A stretch of DNA of 64,000 nt from CAVSRC01 sp963785065 (GCA_963785065.1 CAWATX010000001.1:1-64000); one strand, 5' to 3'; numbered from the stretch's first letter, positions 43,663-51,896 are shown. The notes: generated by a model from the letters alone, not told the origin. Program-made: numbers and translations.

Positions 43663-44904
43663 TTGCCAGAACCGACCATGCCCGACCTAGGAGCCATCGA
43701 GCGATGGCCGATCGAGCGGCTGCTGCCATACGCGGCGAATGCTCGGACGCACTCCAGCGAGCAGATCGCACAGATCGCCGGCTCGATCGCCGAGTTCGGG
43801 TTCAACGTGCCGTGCCTGGTTGACGAGCGCGGCGTGCTGATTGCCGGCCACGGCCGACTGCTCGCCGCCCGGAAACTCCACCTCGCAGAAGTCCCGGTCA
43901 TCCGCCTCGATCATCTGACCGATGCACAGGCCCGGGCCTTCCGGATCGCCGACAACCAGATCGCGGTGAATGCGGACTGGGACGAGGCGACGCTGTCGGC
44001 TGAGCTGGCCCGGTTGAAGGAGGACGGCTTCGATCTCGACCTTCTCGGATTCCCGGAGAGCGAGCTTGATCGGTTGCTTGACGGACTTAGTACCGGAAGC
44101 GAAGGCCGCGCGGACGAAAACGACGTTCCCGAGCCACCGGCCGAGCCGGTCACGCGCCCCGGGGACCTCTGGCTCCTCGGCGAGTATCGTTTGCTCTGCG
44201 GTGATGCGACGGTCGCAACCGATGTCGAGCGACTGCTTGGCGGTGTTACTCCGCATCTGATGGTCACCGATCCGCCCTATGGGGTGGACTACGATCCCGC
44301 CTGGCGGAACGAAGCCGGCGTCTCGGCGACAGCGCGGACCGGCAAGGTGAGCAACGACGACCGTGCCGACTGGCGGGAGGCTTGGGCTCTCTTCCCCGGC
44401 GACGTGGCCTACGTCTGGCACGCCGGCGTGCATAGCCGAACGGTCGCAGAGAGCCTGGAAGCTGCGGGCTTTGTGGTTCGCTCAGAGATCATTTGGGCGA
44501 AGTCGCGCTTCGTGCTTGGCCGCGGCGACTATCATTGGCAGCACGAGCCGTGCTTCTACGCCGTGCGCAAGGGTGCGATTGGCCATTGGCAGGGCGCCCG
44601 AGATCAGTCGACGCTCTGGGCGATTGGCGTGGCCGGCAACGAGGACGAGGCGACGGTTCACGGCACTCAGAAACCGGTCGAATGCATGCGCCGGCCGATT
44701 GTCAACAACAGCACAAGAGGCGATGCCGTCTACGAACCCTTTGCCGGTAGCGGCAGCACGATCATCGCCGCTGAGTTTGTTGGCCGCCGTTGTTTCGCGA
44801 TGGAGATCGACCCGCGCTACTGCGACGTGATTGTCGAGCGCTGGCAGCAGTTCAGTGGTGGGACAGCTCGGCTTGGGGGGCCGAGGCTCGCAATGGACGG
44901 ATAG
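43663..44904 (+). CDS. DNA methyltransferase with N-terminal ParB domain
   Basis: A 413-residue protein. The ParB-like domain (residues ~10-105) holds YAANARTHSSEQIAQIAGSI and GHGRLLAARKL. The methyltransferase has DPPY (VTDPPYGVDYD, ~residue 202-212) and, later, the SAM site PFAGSGSTIIAAE (~365). DPPY preceding FxGxG is the order of beta-class N4/N6 amino-methyltransferases. ParB-MTase fusions are common in alphaproteobacterial phages just ahead of the terminase genes. Here the terminase is missing. It probably protects phage DNA from host restriction. Confidence 0.85.
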   Translation: MPEPTMPDLGAIERWPIERLLPYAANARTHSSEQIAQIAGSIAEFGFNVPCLVDERGVLIAGHGRLLAARKLHLAEVPVIRLDHLTDAQARAFRIADNQIAVNADWDEATLSAELARLKEDGFDLDLLGFPESELDRLLDGLSTGSEGRADENDVPEPPAEPVTRPGDLWLLGEYRLLCGDATVATDVERLLGGVTPHLMVTDPPYGVDYDPAWRNEAGVSATARTGKVSNDDRADWREAWALFPGDVAYVWHAGVHSRTVAESLEAAGFVVRSEIIWAKSRFVLGRGDYHWQHEPCFYAVRKGAIGHWQGARDQSTLWAIGVAGNEDEATVHGTQKPVECMRRPIVNNSTRGDAVYEPFAGSGSTIIAAEFVGRRCFAMEIDPRYCDVIVERWQQFSGGTARLGGPRLAMDG

Positions 44905-45053
44905 ATGACTGCTCGGCCCGACCAAGCTGAGTGCTAACCGAATTGTGAGACCAACTAGGTAGGACTAGCGTCAGGTTTTCGGATGCATCGAGGACATCGC
45001 GGACGCGGCTCTGACAGTCTGAGACGCAGGCCTTGGTACCCTGAACGCGTTCC

Positions 45054-46415
45054 TCAAGTAGTGGCCAGTGGGAAGACGGGGTCACTTCTCCCTAGCGAAA
45101 TGGTGAGAATGGGCCCTTGGCGAACGACTTTGCCCTCGCCAAGCATTTGCTCGACGGCCTTGAGCGCGCGCAAATGGTGCTCATGTCGGGCAGGATCACC
45201 GCACGGGCAGTCCGTCTCGGCTTCTCGCCGCACCACGCCCTTTCCAGTCAGTTCGTAAGTGTACCCTTTGTCGACGCCGAAACCGGTAGGTTGATCGCTA
45301 TCATAGTCAATCGAGACGCCGGATACCTCAACGAGCGAAGCGCCCTTGCGCTGAACCCAAATGCCTTTCTCTCGGCGAAGGCTGTTCGGCAGCGCGGGAT
45401 AGCAGATTAGTCCTTCGCTCTCGATCTGCAGAAGGTGATTTTCTTCAAGCAGTTTGGCGAGTTGGGGCATTCCGCCACCGCCATCGGGGTGGGCATAGAA
45501 GGCCGTCTCCGGCACGCGAATATTCAATTCTCCTGCCTCGGGCGAGCGCATGTCCGACAACCAGATGGGCGTATAAAGCGTTGCCGTCGGCGGAAGATGC
45601 TTCTTGTAGGAGTCATGGTATTCGGGAATTTCCAGGCTTCGCTGATAAAACGGGAATGGCGCACCCGGAGGGCTCGGCATTTTTAGCCAGGGCAAATCCA
45701 GTAGATTGGCGAGAAGGGCATCGTCGCGGGGGCTTGGAAAGAGGTCGTCGGTCTCTTGGTAGCCGGCTGAATTCGAGAGCGCAGCGAACACCGCAGCCGG
45801 AGCCCCTATCTTGGCGGCGATGGCATCCACTGACAGCCGCCGCTGCTCCCGGAAGATCCCTGCCAGCCAAGCCTTCTGCCGCTGGAACCGGCTCGGGCAA
45901 TCGGTGGTGAGTTCTTCCTCCAGACTAATTAGTTCATGCCCGGCTGCTGCCAATGCAGTCTTGTCGAGGATATACAGATGTCCTGGTCCCTCATGATGGA
46001 GGTAGGAGGCATTGAGGGACATCAACATCACCGGCTCTTCCGAAGCGTTCTCCGCTATCGCGAATTGGCGCTTCGAATGAAAGCCATGGCTGGCGAACCA
46101 GGCCGCCACAGCGGGATCGGAAGTAAGGTCGACGAAGAAGGAACGCCAGCCATAGTGCTGCAGGAGTCCCTCCACGAAGTGCATTGTGCTGGGACACGTT
46201 GTGTCGAAACCTCCGCGCCGCAGCAGCTCGGTGGCATAGAACACCCACTTCAGCATCAACGGGGGGACACAGCCGCTCCTCGCGAAGGACGAATTTAGGT
46301 TAGGCGCTCCGTCGACCAGGTATTCGGCGGTCTGCCCGCGAAAAAGGAAGTTATCGCCATAGCGGCCAAGCTGGGCCTTGAGTTCATCAAGCGTGCTGAC
46401 AGAAATAGCTTCCAA
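45054..46415 (-). CDS. FRG-domain protein
   Basis: A 453-residue protein. The FRG domain (residues ~15-110) has NFLFRGQTAEYLVDGAPNLN then LLQHYGWRSFFVDLTSDPAVAAWFAS, the characteristic FRG/HYG/DLT...P...A motifs. The C-terminal part (~250-430) has no known domain. FRG proteins are found in mobile elements and defence islands; some are thought to be ADP-ribosyltransferase- or nuclease-related effectors. It lies on the minus strand between the methyltransferase and the tail genes, where the head genes would be. A moron-type anti-phage role is inference. Confidence 0.75.
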   Translation of the reverse strand: MEAISVSTLDELKAQLGRYGDNFLFRGQTAEYLVDGAPNLNSSFARSGCVPPLMLKWVFYATELLRRGGFDTTCPSTMHFVEGLLQHYGWRSFFVDLTSDPAVAAWFASHGFHSKRQFAIAENASEEPVMLMSLNASYLHHEGPGHLYILDKTALAAAGHELISLEEELTTDCPSRFQRQKAWLAGIFREQRRLSVDAIAAKIGAPAAVFAALSNSAGYQETDDLFPSPRDDALLANLLDLPWLKMPSPPGAPFPFYQRSLEIPEYHDSYKKHLPPTATLYTPIWLSDMRSPEAGELNIRVPETAFYAHPDGGGGMPQLAKLLEENHLLQIESEGLICYPALPNSLRREKGIWVQRKGASLVEVSGVSIDYDSDQPTGFGVDKGYTYELTGKGVVRREAETDCPCGDPARHEHHLRALKAVEQMLGEGKVVRQGPILTISLGRSDPVFPLATT

Positions 46416-46569
46416 GGCCCCGGCTCCGTTAGCAGCTGATTTTGAGATCGCTTAAAAACGGGCTGTCCGCCCCAATAGATAGTGTTGCTTCCAACCGCTG
46501 CAACCCGAAAGGGTGATCGTACCCAAAACCCTGGCCATCCTTTGGACACGTCTTGGCGGAACGCTGCCG

Positions 46570-46806
46570 TCAGTCCCTTTCGAGGTATCGCGTTGCCGTG
46601 TCAATGCGTGGCGGGATGCCGAGCTTCTTCTCGATCCGGCGTCTGACGACATAGTGGAACCGCCGGTACTCGGGATCGCGATCCTGGTCGCGGCAGATGC
46701 GGTTGACGATCGCCCGGGCTTCCGGGCCCTGTTGGGCGATCAGGCGCTCGGCAGCAGCGTCGGCACGCCGCCTCTCGTCGATCCACCGTTTCAAAAACCG
46801 GAACAT
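46570..46806 (-). CDS. Small hypothetical protein
   Basis: A 78-residue, Arg-rich helical protein starting MFRFLKRWIDERRRADAAAERL. Its second half reads RDPEYRRFHYVVRRRIEKKLG. Such proteins occur in alphaproteobacterial phage-like elements. The start at 46806 was chosen because residues upstream of it look unrelated. Function unknown. Confidence 0.55.
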   Translation of the reverse strand: MFRFLKRWIDERRRADAAAERLIAQQGPEARAIVNRICRDQDRDPEYRRFHYVVRRRIEKKLGIPPRIDTATRYLERD

Positions 46807-46890
46807 CAAGCGCCCTCGATGGCCCGCGCACGCCGACACCAAGGCCCAGGGTCGGCTACCTGTCAACTCGTGCAGAGGCAATCCCGGACG

Positions 46891-47151
46891 ATGTCGCTGC
46901 TCGAAGCTTTTGCCAATGTCACTGCCGGATACGTCATCGCCGTGATCACGCAGATGATCATCTTCCCACTCTTCGGCCTTTGGATGTCCGTCGGCACGAA
47001 CCTTGAGATCGGCGCGGTGTTCACGGCCGTGTCGATCGCTCGAAGCTTCACCCTGCGGCGTCTGTTCGAAGCGCTACGCATCCGCGCGGGCAAACGACAA
47101 TCCGCCGCCCTGTTGGGGGCGGCGGATGATCGTACGTCAGAAATCGACTAG
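46891..47151 (+). CDS. Small membrane protein (DUF7220-like)
   Basis: An 86-residue protein with two membrane-spanning segments: AFANVTAGYVIAVITQMIIF (residues ~5-25) and a second near GTNLEIGAVFTAVSIARSF (~35-55). It then has an Arg-rich cytoplasmic tail. It resembles small phage membrane proteins grouped as DUF7220; a holin-like role is possible but not shown. Its 3' end overlaps the convergent DUF3489 gene by 4 nt and carries a strong hairpin. Confidence 0.6.
   Translation: MSLLEAFANVTAGYVIAVITQMIIFPLFGLWMSVGTNLEIGAVFTAVSIARSFTLRRLFEALRIRAGKRQSAALLGAADDRTSEID
47101..47126 (-). terminator. Hairpin terminator between convergent genes
   Basis: A perfect 10-bp stem TCCGCCGCCC/GGGCGGCGGA with a 6-nt loop, located inside the last codons of the plus-strand membrane gene and ~22 bp past the DUF3489 stop. 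On the minus strand it is followed by TTGTCGTTTG, so it may end the DUF3489 transcript. Confidence 0.5.
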
Positions 47152-47708
47152 CTCGCGATGTGGTACACGCGGCCGCGCCCCTCGATCTTCTCGGAGGTCA
47201 CATCGAGGCCAAGCTTCTTCTTGAGCGCCCCGGCGATGGCGCCACGCACTGTGTGCGGCTGCCAGCCAAAAGCGGCGACGATCTCGTCGATGCTGGCTCC
47301 CTTCGCGGCTTTGAGCATCGCGATCAGCTTGGCTTGCTTGCTGTCGGACCGACTGCGGGAAGGCTTGTCGGGCTTCGCCTTGCCGCCCTTGCCGGCGCGG
47401 CCGCGCTTCGGCTTCGCGGCGGCCGGTGCATTCTCGGTCGTTGCGCCGTCCCGCTGTTCGATACCCAGCGCCTTGAAGGCAGCAGATGTGGCATAGAGCG
47501 TCAACGGACGTTCCTCGTCGTCGAGGCGCCACACGGTCTCGTCGCGCTTGGCGCGGACTTCCCTGATCAGGCCCTTGGCGATGAGGCTGGTGAGCACCTT
47601 GGCCAGCGCCCCGCCGTTCAGCTTGCTGGCGATCGGGTAGACCGCGCCGTCGGCGCGCTCGCAGGCCTTGCCAAGAATGACGAGTTGGGAATCGGAAAGC
47701 TTGGTCAT
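47148..47708 (-). CDS. DUF3489 protein
   Basis: A 186-residue protein. The N-terminal region (MTKLSDSQLVILGKAC ... GALAKVLTSLIAKGLI) is helical. A Lys/Ala/Arg-rich linker (~95-125) leads to the C-terminal DUF3489 domain: KLIAMLKAAKGASIDEIVAAFGWQ then HTVRGAIAGALKKKLG, a winged-helix-like fold. The family occurs beside DUF2924 recombinases in phage-like elements; here it is 11 kb away from one. DNA binding is likely. Confidence 0.8.
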   Translation of the reverse strand: MTKLSDSQLVILGKACERADGAVYPIASKLNGGALAKVLTSLIAKGLIREVRAKRDETVWRLDDEERPLTLYATSAAFKALGIEQRDGATTENAPAAAKPKRGRAGKGGKAKPDKPSRSRSDSKQAKLIAMLKAAKGASIDEIVAAFGWQPHTVRGAIAGALKKKLGLDVTSEKIEGRGRVYHIAS

Positions 47709-47756
47709 CGGGAGTCTCCGTTCAGGGTTCAAGAAGACCCTTTGCAGCGACCGGCG

Positions 47757-47996
47757 TCACTGCCGCTTCGGCGGCCTTCTCCGAACATAGCCGGGCGAGA
47801 TGGCTTCAGCGGCAGGCTCCGCCGCTTCCTCGGCGAACGACAGGGCAACGATCAGTGCGGCAACAGCCGCCCGTGGATCACCATCGCAGGCCGCGATGGC
47901 GGCATCGACGGCCGCTTCGAGGTCCTGTGAGCGGGGTTCACCGGGTGTGCGGTCGGCAGGAGCAGGCATGATCATGTTCCTGATTTGTTCCGTCAT
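47757..47996 (-). CDS. Small hypothetical protein
   Basis: A 79-residue protein beginning MTEQIRNMIMPAPADRTPG. Its core is AAVDAAIAACDGDPRAAVAALIVALSF, an Ala-rich helical motif common in small alphaproteobacterial phage-region proteins. The start at 47996 begins this conserved pattern; an earlier ATG at 48056 adds a poor segment. Likely expressed with DUF3489; function unknown. Confidence 0.6.
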   Translation of the reverse strand: MTEQIRNMIMPAPADRTPGEPRSQDLEAAVDAAIAACDGDPRAAVAALIVALSFAEEAAEPAAEAISPGYVRRRPPKRQ

Positions 47997-48086
47997 TGAT
48001 TCCACGAACGCGCTGTGCCGGCAAGCCCCCTGTCCTCCCGTTTTCGCTTGGTCCACGGATCTGCAAGCAGGGTTTAGGAGGTAGCG

Positions 48087-48404
48087 ATGGTTGCCATGGC
48101 CATGGCGATCGACGCCCTGTTCCGTGACCCGAACATCGCCGCCGACGCCCTGTGGCGGCCAGGCGGGACCGGCCCCGGTCTCCCCGTCAGGGTGATTCGG
48201 AACTCGCCCGACAAGATCGTCGGTTTCGGCGAGAGCCGCGCGGTGATGCCCTCGGTTCTGATCGACGTCCGACAGTCGGAAGTCGCTCTCCCCGCCATTG
48301 GCGACACCGTCGAGATCGCCGGCGTCGTCTTCGAGATCACCGCCGAGCCGGTGGCGGACACGCTCAATCTCGTCTGGACCTCAGAAGCCGCACGGCGCGA
48401 CTGA
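48087..48404 (+). CDS. Phage head-tail joining-like protein
   Basis: A 105-residue beta-rich protein with a TAGGAGGTAGCG ribosome site directly before the ATG. The sequence MAIDALFRDPNIAADALW, VRVIRNSPDKIVGFGE and LIDVRQSEVALPAIGDTVEI resembles head-tail joining or connector proteins that precede the tail genes in alphaproteobacterial siphophages. Its stop overlaps the next start (TGATG). It is the only head-side gene left; terminase, portal and capsid are absent. Confidence 0.65.
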   Translation: MVAMAMAIDALFRDPNIAADALWRPGGTGPGLPVRVIRNSPDKIVGFGESRAVMPSVLIDVRQSEVALPAIGDTVEIAGVVFEITAEPVADTLNLVWTSEAARRD

Positions 48405-49060
48405 TGCGTTTCGAGCTCAAGGCCGATGACATTGGCAGCGCGCTGAAGGGTACAAGCAGCGACGTCGAGCGGGCGGTTACCGCCGCCATGGATGACGTGA
48501 CCACCGGACTCAAGGGGGAACTCCGCGAGCAAATCACCGGTGCCGGGCTCGGCATGCAACTCGCCAATACCTGGCGCGGCAAGCGCTACCCAGAATCGGG
48601 GCAAAGCGCAGATGCCGTGGCTTTCGTCTGGTCGAAGGCCCCCGTCATCATCGATGCCTTCGAGCGCGGTGTGACCATCCGCTCCGCGCAAGGGTTCTGG
48701 CTAGCAATCCCAACTCCGGCGGCCGGGGCAACGGGCCTCGATGCTTCCGGCGGCAAGAAGAAGGTGACCCCGGGCGCCTGGGAGCGGCGGACCGGCATGC
48801 GGCTTCGCTTCGTCTACCGGCGAGGCCAGCCGTCGCTGCTGGTCGCCGACGACGCCCAATTGACCAAAGGCGGGCTCGCCCGCTCTCGCGTCCGCAAGAC
48901 CAAAATAGGGTCTCCCTACATGCCGATCGCCGGTCGACAGGCAATCGTGGTCTTCATCCTGGTGCCGCAGGTCACACTCCGGAAACGGCTCGATGTCGAG
49001 GGCGCCGCCGAACGCTGGGGTGACCGCGTCGCCGGCCTGATCGCAGAGCACTGGACCTGA
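48404..49060 (+). CDS. DUF6441 phage tail protein
   Basis: A 218-residue protein starting MRFELKADDIGSALKG, overlapping the previous stop by 1 nt. The pattern LREQITGAGLGMQLANTWRGKRYP followed by AFVWSKAPVIIDAFERG and ends with VPQVTLRKRLDV. This is the DUF6441 family, found between the head-tail connector and the tail terminator in these phages. It may act as a neck or tail-completion protein. Assignment by gene order and sequence. Confidence 0.7.
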   Translation: MRFELKADDIGSALKGTSSDVERAVTAAMDDVTTGLKGELREQITGAGLGMQLANTWRGKRYPESGQSADAVAFVWSKAPVIIDAFERGVTIRSAQGFWLAIPTPAAGATGLDASGGKKKVTPGAWERRTGMRLRFVYRRGQPSLLVADDAQLTKGGLARSRVRKTKIGSPYMPIAGRQAIVVFILVPQVTLRKRLDVEGAAERWGDRVAGLIAEHWT

Positions 49061-49062
49061 CC

Positions 49063-49497
49063 ATGGCAAGCCGTCGCGAAGAGGTAGTGGACGGCGTCAG
49101 GGCGTTGATTGCTGTCGCGCTCCCGGCAGCCAGAGTCGAGCGGAACGCCGCCAAGCCCGAGCGAATACCGGCGGGCGGACTGGTCATCATCCGCGATGGC
49201 GACCCTGGCGACCCGGAAGTCCACTTGTCGCCACTCACCTACATCTACACGCACCGCGTGCCCGTTGAGATCGCCGTCCTTGCCGCCCCACCGCTGTCCC
49301 GGGAACAGGTCCTCGACCAGGCTCTCCAGGCGATCGGCGAGGCGGTGGAAGCGAACCGGACCCTCGCCGGGCTCTGTGACTTCATCGAGCCGGAAGCGCC
49401 TTCAAGCGACGACCTCGAGGCGACGGGAACCGTCGCGGCGCGCTGGGCCGACCTGGTGATTGTCGCCACCTACGCGACCCCCAACCCACTGACCTGA
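49063..49497 (+). CDS. Phage tail terminator-like protein
   Basis: A 144-residue protein 2 nt downstream of DUF6441. MASRREEVVDGVRALIA, IIRDGDPGDPEVHLSPLTYIYTHRVPVEIAV and LVIVATYATPNPLT resemble the small alpha/beta tail-terminator proteins that cap the tail tube. In databases the family is often labelled simply as a phage protein or, misleadingly, acyl-CoA transferase. It precedes the tail-tube gene as expected. Confidence 0.65.
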   Translation: MASRREEVVDGVRALIAVALPAARVERNAAKPERIPAGGLVIIRDGDPGDPEVHLSPLTYIYTHRVPVEIAVLAAPPLSREQVLDQALQAIGEAVEANRTLAGLCDFIEPEAPSSDDLEATGTVAARWADLVIVATYATPNPLT

Positions 49498-49532
49498 ACC
49501 CTCTGACGTCCTTTTCTCAGGAGAACCGACCG

Positions 49533-50199
49533 ATGGCACGTGCACGCGGCGCGAACGCCGTGATGGCGGCGGCGTTCGAGACGATCTATGGAACGGCTCC
49601 CGCCACCGGCTACAAGAAGCTTCCGTTTGTCTCGGCAGCGCTCGGAGACGAGCAGAACCTGATCGAGAGCGATCTCCTCGGCTACGGCCGCGAGCCGCTG
49701 CCGCCGAGCCGCGATGTCGTCAGCAATGAAGGCGATGTCGTCGTTCCCGTCGACCTCCGCAACTTCGGCAACTGGCTGAAGCTGCTCATGGGGGTGCCCA
49801 ACTCGGTCGACAATTCTGGGGTCATCACCCACACCTTCCGCGGACTTCACCTACACCAACAACCTCGACAAGGTGGAGGTGATCCGACCGGACGGCAGGA
49901 TCGAGGACGCCGACGCCGCGATGGTCGGAGCAAACGGGAGCGTCACGGTCCGCTTCACCGACACGACCCTCCTCGACCAGGCGATCGCAGGCGATCCCTG
50001 CGAACTCACCTTCGGCTGGGCGATCGACGCGGAGCGATCGCTGCTCTTCACATTCCACAGCGTGTTCCTGCCGAAGCCCAAGACGCCGATCACCGGTCCC
50101 GGCGGAATCCAGGCATCGTTCTCCTGGCAAGCTGCCAAGGACCCGACCGCCGGCAAGACCTGCACGGTCATGCTTGTCAACGACGTCGCGGACTATTGA
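49533..50199 (+). pseudogene. Phage tail tube protein with internal deletion and frameshift
   Basis: The first ~103 codons (MARARGANAVMAAAFETIYG ... LLGYGREPLPPSRDVV ... NFGNWLKLLMGVP) are the N-terminal part of a tail-tube protein and end near 49840. Homology resumes in another frame with ADFTYTNNLDKVEVIRPDGR (from ~49840) and continues to the stop at 50197-50199 (PKTPITGPGGIQASFSW, CTVMLVNDVADY). Related proteins as I recall them are ~300 residues, but only ~220 codons remain. The central segment is therefore lost and the join is out of frame. The gene as written ends in a nonsense extension and cannot build a tail tube. Confidence 0.7.
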
Positions 50200-50311
50200 G
50201 GAAGCAGTCTCGTCGAGCAATTTGCCACAGGTCTAGTGGTCTGATCCCTTCGGACGATTGCCAAAGCGGCCGTTGCAAGCTGAGGCTCTCGACGTGAGAG
50301 CTTCTGCGTCC

Positions 50312-50503
50312 TCATCTGTCTTGGAAGATGGCCTCGATCGGCTGACCGAAGAGGCGCGCGATCTTGAAGGCGAGCGGTAGGCTCGGGTCGTATTTGCCTG
50401 TCTCGATGGAGTTAACGCTCTGGCGTGAGACGTCGAGCCGCTCGGCCAGCTCTGCCTGGCTCCAGCCGCGCTCGGTCCTCAGCGCCTTGAGGCAGTTCTT
50501 CAC
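50312..50503 (-). CDS. XRE-family repressor (small HTH)
   Basis: A 63-residue HTH protein starting at GTG 50503. KNCLKALRTERGWSQAELAERLDVSRQSVNSIETGKY is a classic XRE/Cro helix-turn-helix, ending in ARLFGQPIEAIFQ. The size and sequence resemble short regulators that follow a small membrane protein gene. It is transcribed with the membrane gene 14 nt upstream. The operator-like palindromes at 50991-51039 are the probable binding sites. Confidence 0.8.
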   Translation of the reverse strand: MKNCLKALRTERGWSQAELAERLDVSRQSVNSIETGKYDPSLPLAFKIARLFGQPIEAIFQDR

Positions 50504-50517
50504 GGACAGGCGCCCCC

Positions 50518-50964
50518 CTAGCGCATCCTCGCTCGCCACACGACCGCCGCGATCAACGTCCCAAGGAGTTGGGCGAGGACAAGTCCAGCCCATCCCATGG
50601 CGAAGTAAGCGCCGGGCGTGCCGGGATGGCCAATGAGATGGGTGAGGAACGCGCCTCCATCCAGCAGCCAGAACAGCATGACCGGTGCCGTCACAAGGAT
50701 GGCCCCGGTGGATCCGATGAGCCAGGAAATCTTGCGGGCCTCCCGGGCCATCTCGTCCATCCGGCGCCAGGAAACCAGCCAGCCGACCCCCGCCACCCAT
50801 GCCAGGCTTGCGAACTTGGCGATCGCCAGCCATGGCGCCGCAGCCGGCGTGTGGCCACCGAATATCGCCGATATGACGGCAGCCGCGCCGAACCAGATGA
50901 CGATGGCTCCGATGACGGCGATTGCAATGGAACTGGCGAAGGCGATCTGTCGACGGGTAGGCAT
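50518..50964 (-). CDS. Four-helix membrane protein
   Basis: A 148-residue membrane protein starting MPTRRQIAFASSIAIAVIG. About four hydrophobic segments are visible: ~8-30, ~45-68, ~80-105 and ~118-140. It is paired with the XRE gene, a common regulator/membrane-protein arrangement. An earlier ATG at 51027 would run through the operator-like repeats, so 50964 is preferred. The pair is a moron inserted within the tail genes; function unknown. Confidence 0.65.
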   Translation of the reverse strand: MPTRRQIAFASSIAIAVIGAIVIWFGAAAVISAIFGGHTPAAAPWLAIAKFASLAWVAGVGWLVSWRRMDEMAREARKISWLIGSTGAILVTAPVMLFWLLDGGAFLTHLIGHPGTPGAYFAMGWAGLVLAQLLGTLIAAVVWRARMR

Positions 50965-50990
50965 GGGCGTAACGGTCCGCAAGGCTGGCT

Positions 50991-51039
50991 GACAAGCAAA
51001 CTTGTCACCGTCGAATAGTGATGTCAAGCGTCCTTGTCA
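50991..51039 (-). promoter_or_regulatory. Two operator-like palindromes for the XRE gene pair
   Basis: GACAAG-CAAA-CTTGTC (50991-51006, perfect) and TGTCAAG-CGTC-CTTGTCA (51022-51039, 13 of 14 arm bases pairing), 31 bp apart, sit ~30-75 bp upstream of the membrane-protein start. Similar half-sites with a 4-bp centre fit a dimeric XRE repressor. A TTGACA-like element lies within the second on the minus strand. Confidence 0.55.
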
Positions 51040-51237
51040 TACGTGTTTCGGCAAGTCGCCGGGTGCCGAAATCGGCCAAATGTCGCTCAGTCGGATTGTC
51101 ATCGACCCGCCTCTCACTGAAGCTCGCCGTTTGATCGCTTAAGCCAAGCCCAGACTATCGCTTGCGCGTGTGCGAAGCGCCCCTTTCAACGTCGCGCCAA
51201 CCGCACGGCCATCGTTCTCAACACCAAGAGGCAACCC

Positions 51238-51690
51238 ATGCTGAAGCTTGCGTCTAGTCGCGAGCCGTTCTGGCTCGATCTTCTTTCCGGCGTCCGCGTG
51301 CAGTTCCGGCCGATCACCGTGGCCGCGATCCTGGTCGCGCGCCAGGTGGCGGCGGGCGTCCTCAAGGCCGGCGGCGAGGATGCCACCACCATGGCCGGTC
51401 TTGCCTTCACCCGGTCGCTGGCGCGCGCCGGCATCCTCGCCTGGGAGGGCGTCGGCGATACCGAAGGCGAGCCGGTCGAGCCCTCGCCAGAGACGATCGA
51501 CGCTTTCCTCGACCTCTGGCCGGTGTTCGACGCCGTTGACCGGCTCTACGTTGCGCCTGCTCTGGTCGGGCTCGAGGAAAAAAACGCCTCATCGCCCTTG
51601 CCGAGTGGCACTTCGGCGGGGGCGAAGGCTACTGCGCCGCGTGCCCGGAAACCTGCGGCACCTGCCCCTACGTCGAGCACGCACCCCTGA
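51238..51690 (+). CDS. Tail assembly chaperone, 0-frame product (gpG-like)
   Basis: A 150-codon gene. The 0-frame protein begins MLKLASSREPFWLDLLSGVRVQFRP, with a helical body (AILVARQVAAGVL, TRSLARAGILAWEG), typical of tail assembly chaperones encoded just before the tape measure. The last ~38 codons, after GLEEKN, are Ala/Pro/Ser-rich read-through rather than a conserved domain. The slippery heptamer A AAA AAC at 51579-51585 allows a -1 shift that produces the longer GT-type product. Both products are normally needed, in a fixed ratio, for tail assembly. Confidence 0.75.
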   Translation: MLKLASSREPFWLDLLSGVRVQFRPITVAAILVARQVAAGVLKAGGEDATTMAGLAFTRSLARAGILAWEGVGDTEGEPVEPSPETIDAFLDLWPVFDAVDRLYVAPALVGLEEKNASSPLPSGTSAGAKATAPRARKPAAPAPTSSTHP

Positions 51691-51896
51691 CACCTGACGG
51701 TATTGCTGCCTGGGCTGTTCTGCAGCGCGCGGCCGGCCAGGTCCGGGCGGCGCCCGGTGCCGTCTACGCACTCGATTTCGGTTCCGTCCTTCTTCTCGCC
51801 GACGCCATGGGCGCCTTGAACAACCTCCTGATCGACCTCCTCCCCGAGATCGAGCCGATCATCGTGCGTGCCTACTCCAGGGATAACGGTTCATGA
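51238..51896 (+). CDS. Tail assembly chaperone, -1 frameshift fusion (gpGT-like)
   Basis: Shifting -1 at A AAA AAC (51579-51585) continues as KKRLIALAEWHFGGGEGYC, then AACPETCGTCPYVEH with a C-x2-C-x3-C-x2-C cluster, and DGIAAWAVLQRAAGQVR ... LLPEIEP, ending at TGA 51894-51896. The -1 frame has no start of its own near the beginning. Its stop overlaps the tape-measure ATG at 51893. This G/GT layout is the standard programmed frameshift of siphophage tail operons. The four-cysteine cluster suggests a zinc ribbon in the T part. Confidence 0.7.

Noticed and set aside
50285..50301. Hairpin GCTCTC/GAGAGC downstream of the XRE gene
   Set aside because: Short stem, no T-run on either side; not convincing as a terminator.
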